Positions 56,483 to 64,000 of a stretch of DNA of 64,000 nucleotides are shown piece by piece. Numbering within the stretch: the first letter of the stretch is position 1; the number at the start of each line of letters is the position of its first letter. A program made the translations under genes and the position numbers. A model generated the notes under the pieces. The model was not told the origin of the DNA and searched no databases. It saw only the letters and a list, made by a program, of their open reading frames with translations. Source of the DNA: Astragalus membranaceus (taxonomy: Eukaryota > Streptophyta > Magnoliopsida > Fabales > Fabaceae); assembly GCA_039519185.1 (NCBI GenBank), contig CM076854.1, positions 71,977,948 through 72,041,947 of the forward strand, in the 5' to 3' direction.

Positions 56483-59400
56483 CTAAGGATAATAACTTTT
56501 CAGTTTTGTTGCGTTCCAAGTTCTCTCAATCTTTCTTCCTTGGAGGGTCTCCAATTTAAAGGCTCCCGTGCCGGTTTTAGATAAAATTCGGTAGGGGCCT
56601 TCCCAGTTTGGGGCGAGCTTTCCTTGGGAGGCGTTTTTCTGACCGACGTCAGCCCTTCTGAGTACCAGATTGCCAGGATTGAAATCTCTGTGAACGACCT
56701 TGGTGTTGTATCTGGTCGCCACCTTTTGTTTGATGATCGCTTCTCGGAGCGAGGCTCGACCTCGGATTTCGTCGATGAGGTCGAGTTCTTCTCTTAAGGC
56801 TTGATTGTTATTTCTTTGTGTTTTGGGATTTGCCGTTCTCCAACTAAGTTCGCCGATCTCGACGGGGATGACCGCCTCGTTGCCGTAGGAGAGCCTAAAA
56901 GGTGTTTCCCCAGTGGAGCTTTGGGGGGTCGTCCGGTATCCCCAGAGGACGTAAGGCAATTCTTCTACCCAATTTCCTTTAGCATCGTCCAAACGTCGTT
57001 TCAGCCCGTTCAGTATTACTTTGTTCGCAGCCTCTGCTTGACCGTTGGTTTGAGGGTGCTCTACTGAAGTGAAATGGTGCTTAATTTTAAGCTCGGACAT
57101 TAGTTTGCGAAATCCCGTGTCTGTGAATTGCGTCCCGTTGTCTGTTACTACTACCTCGGGGATCCCGAACCTGCTCATAATGCTTTTTTTGAAGAATTTT
57201 ATGCAGTTTTTTGCAGTGATGGTCGCCAGGGGTTCCGCTTCTATCCATTTACTGAAGTAGTCCACGGCGACGATCAAGAATTTGACTTGTCCTGGTGCTT
57301 TTGCGAAAGGTCCGAGCAAGTCCATTCCCCACCATGCGAAGGGCCATGTGGAGGATAAACTCGTGAGGTCTGTGGGGGGAGCCACGTGCACGTTGGCGTG
57401 GATTTGACATTTTTTGCATTTCTTTACGTGATTACTAGCATCGCCGATCATGCTCGGCCAGTAGTAGCCGGCTCGAAGGGTTTTTCGTGCTAAAGATCGA
57501 GCTCTCATGTGCTGGCCGCAGATTCCCTCATGAATTTCTGTTAATACATAGGCCGCTTCCTCTCCCTCGATGCATTTAATTAACGGGGAAGAGAGGCTTC
57601 GTTTATAGAGCGTCCCGTTGATGGCTGAAAAAGCCGAGGCTCTTCTCCTGATATATTTGGCGTCGTTTCTGTCTGGGGGTTCCGTTCCTGAGACGATGTA
57701 CTCTAAAATTGGGGTTATCCAGCTGTCTGCCTCTTCAAGCATGCAGATGGTCGGGTTAAACAGCGGCTCGAGAGATACACTGGGTTTGCGTAGTGTTTCT
57801 TGGATGGTCGTCCTTTGGTTACCTGGGGTTTTTGTGCTTGCGAGTTTGGCGAGGATATCAGCTCGTTGGTTTTCCGTTCTCGGGACATGAACTATCTCGC
57901 TTGTTTCAAATTTAGCCATTAGTGACTGTACCTGAAGTAGGTATTTTTGCAGGATCGGTTCTTTGGTCTCGTATTTGCTTCCGATCTGGGAGACCACCAA
58001 GAGAGAGTCGGTATGGAGTTTAATTTTTTCGACTTGGAGGTCAATCGCCAGGCGAAGTCCGGCAATGCAAGCTTCGTACTCTGCTTGGTTGTTCGAGGTG
58101 GGAAAACCGAATGTAAGGGAAACTTCGATGATGACCCCAGTCGGGCTTTCTAGCATAATCCCAGCGCCACTCCCTTTTGGATTCGAGGAACCATCGACGT
58201 AGAGGATCCATATGTCAGATTCGGTGTTAGCAGGTGTCATCTCGGCGATGAAGTCCACCAAAACTTGTGCTTTAAGTGTAGTTCGAGCTTCATATTTGAT
58301 ACCGAACTCCGAGAGTTCTACGGCCCATTTGATCATCCTTCCAGCTAGATCGGGTCTGTGGAGTATCTGCCTGATTGGGTAGTTAGTGCGGACGACTACC
58401 TGGTGGGCGACAAAATAAGCTCGAAAACGTCGAGCTGCAACAATGAGGGCCAGGGCGATTTTCTCGATTTTCTGATAACGACTTTCAGCCCCGTGCAGAG
58501 CCTTGCTTGCGAAGTAGATGGGACTTTGCCCGGTTTCGAGTTCGCGTACTAGAACGGCAGCTAACGCCTCTTCCGAGACCGCTAGATATAAGTATAATGT
58601 TTCCCCTTCATTTGGGCGAGTTAAAATTGGAGGCTCGGAGAGAGATTTTTTTAGTTGCTTCAAAGCTTCGTCTTGCTCGGGCGTCCATTCGAAATCTCTT
58701 TCTTCTTTTCTGAGGATTTTGAAAAGTGGAAGAGATTTGAATGCTGCATTTGATATGAAACGAGATAGAGCAGCTATCATTCCATTGAGTTTTTGCACTT
58801 CTCTTTTGGACGTCGGAGTTCGCATTTCTGTGACGGATCGACATTTATCCGGGTTCGCCTCGATACCTCGTTCTGTTAAAAAGAAACCTAAGAATTTCCC
58901 AGCTCGAACTCCGAAAGTGCATTTCTCTGGGTTCAATCTCATTCTGTTTTTTCGTACCTCAGAGAAAATTGCTTTCAGATCGCTTACATGGTCGGCATCA
59001 CTTTTGCTTTTGGCGATCATATCGTCGAGGTAAACCTCTACGCTTTTACCGATCTGGTTTTGGAAAACTTTGTTCATCATTCTTTGATAAGTTGCTCCAG
59101 CGTTTTTTAAACCAAAGGGCATAACACGGTACGCGAAGTTTCCTCGGTCAGTGATGAAGGCGGTTTTTGCTTGATCTGGTGGAAACATGGCGATTTGGTT
59201 GTATCCGGAGTATGCGTCCATGAAAGATAACAACTGGAAACCGGAAGCGCTGTCGACTAAACGATCGATGCTGGGGACCGGAAAAGCGTCTTTGGGGCAA
59301 GCTTTATTAAGATCGGTGTAGTCGACACACATACGCCATTTTCCGTTAGACTTCTTCACCAGGACAGGGTTCGATAACCAAGTTGTGTATTTAACCTCAG

Positions 59401-59716
59401 AGATAAAGTTGGCTCGGATGAGGTCGTCTACTGCTAAGGCGGCAGCAATGGCTTTTTCTTTGCTTTGGGCCCGCTTTCTTTGGGCGATCCATTTTGCTTC
59501 TGGGTTTATTGTGAGTCGATGGCAGGCAATCTCTGGCGGGATCCCAGGCATGTCTTCGGCCGACCAAGCAAAGATGTCTTTGAAATCTTTAAGACATTGG
59601 GTTAAATCGGTCTTGATCTTTTCTGGAAGGTCGATCCCTATTTTGATTTTTTGGGAGGGGTCTGAACCGAGCTGTGTTTCGACGAACTTTCCATCAGGCT
59701 CTGGTCTTCTGTTTTT
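56483..59716 (-). CDS. Tat pol: reverse transcriptase, RNase H, second RNase H, integrase
   Basis: It is open from just after a TGA at 59717-59719; the first Met at 59551 is internal to the conserved start (FKDIFAWSAEDMPGIPPEIA), so translation should enter from the protease frame. RT: KSNGKWRMCVDYTDLNKACP, FMDAYSGYNQI, catalytic YLDDM. First RNase H (YFASKALHGAESRYQKIEK) looks weakened. The second, archaeal-type RNase H has VDGSSNPKGSG, NQAEYEACIAGL, HTDSLLVV. Integrase: EIHEGICGQH...KKCKKCQ zinc site, D-D-E in WGMDLLGPF, VVTDNGTQF, QTNGQAEAAN, and the GPY module NWEGPYRI near the C-terminus. The chain is uninterrupted to KLKSYYP at 56483 and looks functional. Together these copy RNA to DNA and integrate it. 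Confidence 0.93.
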   Translation of the reverse strand, partial: KNRRPEPDGKFVETQLGSDPSQKIKIGIDLPEKIKTDLTQCLKDFKDIFAWSAEDMPGIPPEIACHRLTINPEAKWIAQRKRAQSKEKAIAAALAVDDLIRANFISEVKYTTWLSNPVLVKKSNGKWRMCVDYTDLNKACPKDAFPVPSIDRLVDSASGFQLLSFMDAYSGYNQIAMFPPDQAKTAFITDRGNFAYRVMPFGLKNAGATYQRMMNKVFQNQIGKSVEVYLDDMIAKSKSDADHVSDLKAIFSEVRKNRMRLNPEKCTFGVRAGKFLGFFLTERGIEANPDKCRSVTEMRTPTSKREVQKLNGMIAALSRFISNAAFKSLPLFKILRKEERDFEWTPEQDEALKQLKKSLSEPPILTRPNEGETLYLYLAVSEEALAAVLVRELETGQSPIYFASKALHGAESRYQKIEKIALALIVAARRFRAYFVAHQVVVRTNYPIRQILHRPDLAGRMIKWAVELSEFGIKYEARTTLKAQVLVDFIAEMTPANTESDIWILYVDGSSNPKGSGAGIMLESPTGVIIEVSLTFGFPTSNNQAEYEACIAGLRLAIDLQVEKIKLHTDSLLVVSQIGSKYETKEPILQKYLLQVQSLMAKFETSEIVHVPRTENQRADILAKLASTKTPGNQRTTIQETLRKPSVSLEPLFNPTICMLEEADSWITPILEYIVSGTEPPDRNDAKYIRRRASAFSAINGTLYKRSLSSPLIKCIEGEEAAYVLTEIHEGICGQHMRARSLARKTLRAGYYWPSMIGDASNHVKKCKKCQIHANVHVAPPTDLTSLSSTWPFAWWGMDLLGPFAKAPGQVKFLIVAVDYFSKWIEAEPLATITAKNCIKFFKKSIMSRFGIPEVVVTDNGTQFTDTGFRKLMSELKIKHHFTSVEHPQTNGQAEAANKVILNGLKRRLDDAKGNWVEELPYVLWGYRTTPQSSTGETPFRLSYGNEAVIPVEIGELSWRTANPKTQRNNNQALREELDLIDEIRGRASLREAIIKQKVATRYNTKVVHRDFNPGNLVLRRADVGQKNASQGKLAPNWEGPYRILSKTGTGAFKLETLQGRKIERTWNATKLKSYYP

Positions 59717-60391
59717 TCATTTGAGCTCTTTTGTTAGCTCGTCGACATCTATCTGTTTTTCGACCTCCGGACCGCAGTTGGTTTCTACGTTAGTGGCGGT
59801 GTTCACTTCAGTTGATCTTCCTTTTGGCATTTTGGGAGTTGCCAGTTCTTCCGAAGGGGGAACCCCTTCATGCTCCGAAGCTTTTCGTTCGTTCTTAGTC
59901 CATAGGAAAAAACACCTGGAGGCCGACTCTAAGTCAGAGTTTAAAGTGATAACTCTGTCGCAAAGAGAGTGGAACTTCATTTTTAAGTGCGTGGTGGATG
60001 TAACCGCCCCGAGCCTGTCGAGGGTCGGTCTTCCTATAATCCCGTTGTATATGGATTCACAAGGCAAGACGAGGAATTTGGTTTTGACGGTTCGGACCAT
60101 TGGTTCGGTTCCGTAGGTAACCATTAGCTCCAGATGTCCAAGGGGTTTCGTTCGAGATCCGTTAAAGCCGGACAAAGCCGTTCCTCTATAAGGGGTGAGT
60201 TCCTCTTTACTGATCCCCATTTTGCTCAGGAGATCGACAAAGATGATGTCTGATGAGCTCCCCTGATCGACCAGGATTCTACGAACCTCTTTGTTGGCTA
60301 TGATTGCCGATATCAAGAGAGGTACGTGTTTGTTAGCTTTTCCGTCAATAAGGTCGTTGTCACTAAAAGATAATGGAGGTCGATTAGTCAC
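59717..60391 (-). CDS. Tat aspartic protease
   Basis: This processes the gag-pol polyprotein. The active-site motif is ILVDQGSSSDI (D-Q-G in place of the general D-T/S-G, as is common in this lineage), with the flap-like IIGRPTLDRLG downstream. It overlaps the gag stop by 8 nt in another frame and ends at TGA 59717-59719, after which the same frame continues into RT. A G5 run on the + strand (60396-60400) lies just upstream of the overlap. The first residues VTNRPPLSFSDND match the usual start of the domain, so the Met at 60391 may not be the real start. Confidence 0.85.
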   Translation of the reverse strand: MTNRPPLSFSDNDLIDGKANKHVPLLISAIIANKEVRRILVDQGSSSDIIFVDLLSKMGISKEELTPYRGTALSGFNGSRTKPLGHLELMVTYGTEPMVRTVKTKFLVLPCESIYNGIIGRPTLDRLGAVTSTTHLKMKFHSLCDRVITLNSDLESASRCFFLWTKNERKASEHEGVPPSEELATPKMPKGRSTEVNTATNVETNCGPEVEKQIDVDELTKELK

Positions 60392-62084
60392 GACCGGGGG
60401 TTGTCGACGTTGAAGCCACGCACAACAATTCCTTCCATTTTCTCTTCATGGATTTTCCCGATCCTTCATGATCGAATCCCCCAGTTATCATCATGATAAC
60501 CGAGCGTTTTTTATCCAGCTCTTCGCGGTCTGGGTCGATCACTTCTTTTCCTTTTGCCCTGAGGTTTTCATTTCTTTCTCTTCCGAGGTTGTCAGACCGT
60601 TCCCCCTCCCTTTTGACATAAGAAGATAATTTTCCCCGTTTTATTAAATCTTCTATGTCATCCTTTAGGGCGTTGCAATGGTTTGTGTCATGGCCATTGC
60701 TTCTGTGGTATCGGCAGTATTTGTTGGCCTTCTGCCCAGGTCGGCTAGGCAAGGACCTGGGAGGCTTGACGTCCCTGAATTCGACGTTCCAACATTCCCC
60801 TAGTAACTGGGCGTTGGAGACGTTGAGTTCGGTGTATACCTGGTGACGATTTTTCTTACCGATGTTCCACGAGTTTTTACGAGGGTCGATCTCGATGTGG
60901 CGTTTTGATGGTTCTGTATGTGACGACGTTTTATCGACCTTGGAATTTTCTTCTTCGTTAATGAAGCACTGGGATAGTTCGAGGAATTCCTGGAGGGTGT
61001 TAGGTTCCCAGGTATTGATGTGTTTTCGGAACGAGCTTCCAGGTAGCAGACCTTGGGCCATGAAGAAAATTCGAAAAGCGTCGTCTAACTGCCGAACCTG
61101 AAGAGCTTCAATGTTGAATCGCTCTATATATTCCCTCAGGGGTTCATTTACTTTCTGGACAATAGACGCTAGAACATTTTTGTTCTTGGGTTTGCTCTTG
61201 GAATGGGCAAAGTGCACCGAGAAGTGTTTTGCTAACTGGTCCCATGAGGAAATGGTATTCGACCTTAACGTCCGAAACCATTCGGAAGCCATTTTGTCTA
61301 GGGTTAAAGGGAATATTCGGCATTTCATTTCCATGGGTACATTTCGATACTGCATGGTCGTGTCAAATTGGTCTAGATGCCTGTCAGGGTCGCCCGTTCC
61401 GTCGTAAGTTTTCAAACCTCCAGGCGGTTTCTCGAGATACCGGGGAACCCGGAAGTTGTCAATCGATCTTGTGAAAGGACCTTTTCTCCCAGGTCGATTA
61501 GCCCGTGACAGTGGTTGGCGTCCGCGATGGGGTTCAGGACGTCCGTATCGTCGTTTTTGATTGTTTTGAACGCTGTCATGGCTTCTCGATCGTCTCCTTG
61601 ACGAGGTCGAGCCTTCAATTTGGCGAGCCGGAGGAGAACGGGAACCATTCCCTCGGTGGCGGCGTGGAGGAGAATGAGGATCATCAAGATCGTCGTATTG
61701 TCGAGCTGATGGAGAACGGGAATCACTCCCCTGGTGGCGGCGTGGCGGAGAATGAGGATCATCAAGATCGTCGTATTGGCGAGCCGGAGGAGAACGGGAA
61801 CCATTCCCTCGGTGGCGGCGTGGCGGGGAGCGATGACTGAGCTTTCTCCGAGGGGGTGATCGATGAAAAAGTTTCCTTCGAGTTGGGCGTCGTTCTTCCA
61901 GTGAGCTCTGCCCGGATGATTGTTGATCCAGGACGTTTCGATTTTGCAGTCTCGCTACTTCGGATTCGAGGTTGGCGAAACGATTGTTTCTTTCTTCACT
62001 TACCGCTTCTTGCCGAGCCAATAGCTGAACGAGCTGTTGAACCGCGTCAGTCAAAGCCGGGAGTAATTGGGGGGGAGGTGGCAA
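60384..62084 (-). CDS. Tat gag polyprotein
   Basis: This forms the virus-like particle and packages element RNA; 566 residues from the Met at 62084. The N-terminus has Pro- and Gln-rich sequence and a coiled-coil-like stretch. An Arg/Ser-rich region (about residues 65-160) has three repeats of SPPRRHRGNGSRSPPARQ or close variants. The gag core follows: DPDRHLDQFDTTMQYRNV, CRIFPLTLDKMASEWF, NTISSWDQLAKHF, EPLREYIERFN. A zinc-knuckle-like CRYHRSNGHDTNHC lies near residue 470. It is uninterrupted. It is the first gene after the primer site, with a leader of ~215 bp. Confidence 0.92.
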   Translation of the reverse strand: MPPPPQLLPALTDAVQQLVQLLARQEAVSEERNNRFANLESEVARLQNRNVLDQQSSGQSSLEERRPTRRKLFHRSPPRRKLSHRSPPRRHRGNGSRSPPARQYDDLDDPHSPPRRHQGSDSRSPSARQYDDLDDPHSPPRRHRGNGSRSPPARQIEGSTSSRRRSRSHDSVQNNQKRRYGRPEPHRGRQPLSRANRPGRKGPFTRSIDNFRVPRYLEKPPGGLKTYDGTGDPDRHLDQFDTTMQYRNVPMEMKCRIFPLTLDKMASEWFRTLRSNTISSWDQLAKHFSVHFAHSKSKPKNKNVLASIVQKVNEPLREYIERFNIEALQVRQLDDAFRIFFMAQGLLPGSSFRKHINTWEPNTLQEFLELSQCFINEEENSKVDKTSSHTEPSKRHIEIDPRKNSWNIGKKNRHQVYTELNVSNAQLLGECWNVEFRDVKPPRSLPSRPGQKANKYCRYHRSNGHDTNHCNALKDDIEDLIKRGKLSSYVKREGERSDNLGRERNENLRAKGKEVIDPDREELDKKRSVIMMITGGFDHEGSGKSMKRKWKELLCVASTSTTPGRD

Positions 62085-62299
62085 GCTCGTCTCATCTGCG
62101 CCCGATTGAGCTCGGGAAGGTCCCGTGTTGGGATGTCGGCTTCGTGTTTGTGACGAATTCGTGAGTTCCTGGACGTGGCCTTCAGGAGTTCACTGAGGGC
62201 CGAGGTCAGGTTCGGCCATGAGACGAGTCGGTATTGAGCGGTGTGTTGGTGCCATTTAATAAGTTCAAGGAGATGGTGAGAAAAATCGGGTACTGGTTT

Positions 62300-62317
62300 C
62301 TCCCACTGTGGTCGCCA
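62300..62317 (-). other. Primer-binding site of the Tat element
   Basis: TGGCGACCACAGTGGGAG (- strand) starts 1 nt after the 5' LTR end CAGAACA. It has the initial TGG; the tRNA was not assigned with confidence. Confidence 0.7.
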
Positions 62318-62318
62318 A

Positions 62319-62760
62319 TGTTCTGTACCGTGCTACCGACCGTGAGGATCGATATTATGCAGTTGGTAGATATTTTGTCCTTGATTCTATCGTTGTCTTC
62401 AGGCTGAGAGGAGAGTCTTGTTCGACCCGGGAGGTTCGACCTTGAGAGGCGATGTTGAGGTGTTCGATCTTGAGATGTTCGATCTTGGAGGGCGAGGTTG
62501 TACCTGCAATGATACTCCGACGCTCAAGTCAGTATTTGAGAGAATGAGTGTTTGGTTAGAAAAGTGCTTACCATTAATGAGCATTGAATGGGGTATTTAT
62601 AGAGTTTGGATGTGTTTGTGTTGGCGTTTTTGGGCCGTCCGATCTTGCAGGCTGATCTTGGCCATTGAAGATTGGACTCTCTTGATTACAATTGGGCTTC
62701 TCATCAATTGGGCTTTTTGGAGAAGGGGTGCAAATAGAAGATACTGTAATTACCATAACA
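62319..62760 (-). repeat. 5' LTR of the Tat element
   Basis: Same length as 52155-52596. The promoter TATAAATA (- strand) is at 62594-62601. It contains the lineage's 'ttgagcgtcggagtatcatt' block near the R/U5 border. Confidence 0.95.
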
Positions 62761-62765
62761 GCTCT

Positions 62766-63119
62766 CAAGCAAATTAACTAGTATTATGCCAAGCAAATTT
62801 ACTGACATTGTTGAATCTAATCTAATTGATTATGCTAATTTGTTTGGATCTAGTCTTATGTGGGTTCTATGCAATTACTTATTGTACCCATTGGATTATC
62901 TTAAGTGCTCAATTTGGGGCCGGTTGGACTTTTCGAGGTATTTGACATTTGAAATGTTCAAATGGTTTATTGAAATTTTCTTAAGTTTAGGATGATACCT
63001 CTTTCGATTTCATAGATCTTTGAATTAATTATAGGCTAGTTAGCTGAGTCTGAATGGGCAGGAAAGCAAAATAGAATGGAGTTGTCTGAATGTAATGGAA
63101 GGATTTTGGAAAATTATTT
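62766..63119 (+). other. Right interior of the CACTA element, no gene
   Basis: This continues the CACTA sequence interrupted at 52149. The phrase 'gctgagtctgaat' (63044) recalls 51490, so it may be a partial duplication of the TNPA downstream region. Confidence 0.5.
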
Positions 63120-63442
63120 ATCACTTCGTACCGACGGAATTTCCGACGGAATTTTCTTGGAAATTTACGAGGGATATTTCCCAGGGATTTGCGAGGGACG
63201 TTTCCGAGGGATTTGCGAGGGATATTTCCGAGGGTTTTGCGAGGGATATTTCCGAGGGATTTGCGAGGGATTTGCGACGGAAACGTTTCCGAGGGAAATT
63301 TCCGTCGGAAATCGTTTGCGAGGACCATTTATCCCACGGAATTTTGTCCGTCGGAAAATCCGTCGGAAACGTGAATTAGCGACCGATTTTCCTGCTTTTC
63401 CGAGGGAATTTTCCCTCGGAAATCACCGAAATTCTTGTAGTG
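63120..63442 (+). repeat. Right subterminal repeats and terminal inverted repeat of the CACTA element
   Basis: About 20 copies of CCGAGGGA, GCGAGGGATATTTC and GACGGAA words run up to the end ATTCTTGTAGTG. They are strongly iterated between 63165 and 63300 with a 32 bp period. AAA (63443-63445) completes the target duplication. Confidence 0.85.
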
Positions 63443-63445
63443 AAA

Positions 63446-64000
63446 GGAGAAGACACCAATTAAAAGAAAACATCTTCCATCGAACCCACTCATTTCACGT
63501 TGGAAACAAAACTCATTTTCTCCCTCACTCTCTCCTCCCTCAACCTCCATTCTCCTCCCTCCACCTCTACCCTCCTCCGCCCTCTTCTGCCGTAAAACCT
63601 TGCTCCGCGGCCACGAAGATAGCCATATTTCTCCCTCTCCCCGTGGCTTCCACTCTCCCTCTCCTCGCGCCTCCACCATTTTCGTCTCCACCATTTCTCC
63701 GCCGTTTCCCGCTGTATTTCCGCCATTTCTGCTCCTCTTCTTCGCCGCAACCATGTTCTACTTAGGTAATTTCTATTATTTTCCTTAATTTATCCCTAAT
63801 TTCACTGATTTCCTAAACCCTAAATGTCCAATTTTTTTTGGAAACGAAACCTATCCCTCTTCCCTTCCAATCTGTTGCACCATCAAACCACTGAGAACCC
63901 TAAATTCTCTTAGTATTACTCTCTCAATGATTTCAGGTTAGTATTGATATTGATTTGACTTTATTGGTTTGTTGGTATTGATATCTGGGTTTTTGCTTGA
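63446..64000 (+). other. Right flank: likely rest of the interrupted outer CACTA element or a gene leader
   Basis: A C/T-rich stretch (63530-63740) resembles a plant 5' leader. ATGTTCTACTTAG|GTAATT at 63752 could be a tiny first exon with a donor, but no domain can be assigned. By position it should continue the CACTA sequence cut at 41182. Confidence 0.4.

Larger units (their letters stand above)
52155..62760 (-). mobile_element. Complete Tat-lineage Ty3/gypsy retrotransposon, 10.6 kb, very young
   Basis: Two 442 bp LTRs (52155-52596 and 62319-62760) differ at one base by eye (near 52402 versus 62566). Target duplication GCTCT lies at 52150-52154 and 62761-62765. On the - strand the order is LTR, primer site, gag, protease, RT, RNase H, second RNase H, integrase, then an accessory gene on the opposite strand, polypurine tract, LTR. 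A second RNase H and an antisense accessory ORF are hallmarks of the Tat lineage (Retand/Grande/Ogre group). Confidence 0.95.
41183..63442 (+). mobile_element. CACTA (En/Spm) transposon, 22.3 kb including a nested retrotransposon
   Basis: The terminal inverted repeats are CACTACAAGAAT (41183) and ATTCTTGTAGTG (63431-63442), with 3 bp target duplication AAA on both sides. Subterminal regions (41200-41400 and 63120-63430) are packed with TTTCCGAGGGA / TCCCTCGGAAA words. Inside, left to right: captured RNase H gene fragment, TNPD-type transposase (frameshifted), TNPA-type gene (intact), then the 10.6 kb Tat element. Without the retrotransposon it is ~11.6 kb, normal for an autonomous CACTA. Confidence 0.92.

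Noticed and set aside
63600..63788. Small Pro/Ser-rich frames near the right edge as a gene
   Set aside because: C/T-rich leader-like DNA with frames on both strands and no domain; the window ends before any exon can be verified.

Overview
The window is plant nuclear DNA. It has GT-AG introns, tRNA-derived SINEs, a LINE, CACTA elements, Tat/Ogre-type Ty3/gypsy retrotransposons and one intron-rich serine carboxypeptidase-like gene. The Ogre-like long LTRs and the SINE/LINE types suggest a legume, possibly of the clover/vetch/pea group; that taxonomic guess is inference. No prokaryotic gene, CRISPR array, rRNA gene or functional tRNA gene was seen.

Layout. (1) 1-9245: decayed Tat-lineage Ty3/gypsy copies (family B). 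They comprise an RNase H/integrase remnant, a 3' region with minisatellites, an LTR (7945-8335) and a gag remnant fused to that LTR. A 3.64 kb solo LTR (355-3998, target duplication GTACC) interrupts the RNase H domain. (2) 9246-10699 and 24005-25028: the accessory antisense ORF (aORF) of another family-B copy, split by a 13.3 kb non-autonomous LTR element (10700-24004, target duplication CCCGC). That element has nearly identical 3.4 kb LTRs, a primer-binding site and a polypurine tract, but no coding capacity. (3) 25029-29674: an inverted, truncated family-B end, namely an LTR split by a 1.78 kb solo LTR of another family (25113-26890) plus its aORF on the + strand. (4) 29675-32582: an LTR-like fragment, a 5'-truncated LINE and a Tourist-like MITE. 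(5) 32583-38031 (- strand): the only convincing host gene, a 14-exon serine carboxypeptidase-like gene with all splice sites and frames consistent. Its introns hold a SINE, a short LINE insertion and AT microsatellites, and MITE-like and SINE sequence lies upstream. (6) 40356 to the end of the window: nested CACTA transposons. A 22.3 kb element (41183-63442, target duplication AAA) carries a captured RNase H gene fragment, a frameshifted TNPD-type transposase and an intact five-exon TNPA-type gene. Inside it sits a very young 10.6 kb Tat element (52155-62760, - strand, target duplication GCTCT) with gag, protease, RT, two RNase H domains, integrase and a spliced antisense aORF.

How the parts relate. 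The nested order gives relative ages. The most interesting signals are non-coding. Palindrome arrays (ATAATCGATTAT) sit just upstream of the TATA box in two unrelated LTR families. The transcribed part of the long LTRs carries a series of hairpins whose stems change but stay complementary while the loop is conserved. A second, double-hairpin module recurs in LTRs and in the non-coding interior, again with compensatory changes. The Tat elements carry an antisense gene with its own TATA box, adjacent minisatellites and an intron conserved between diverged copies.
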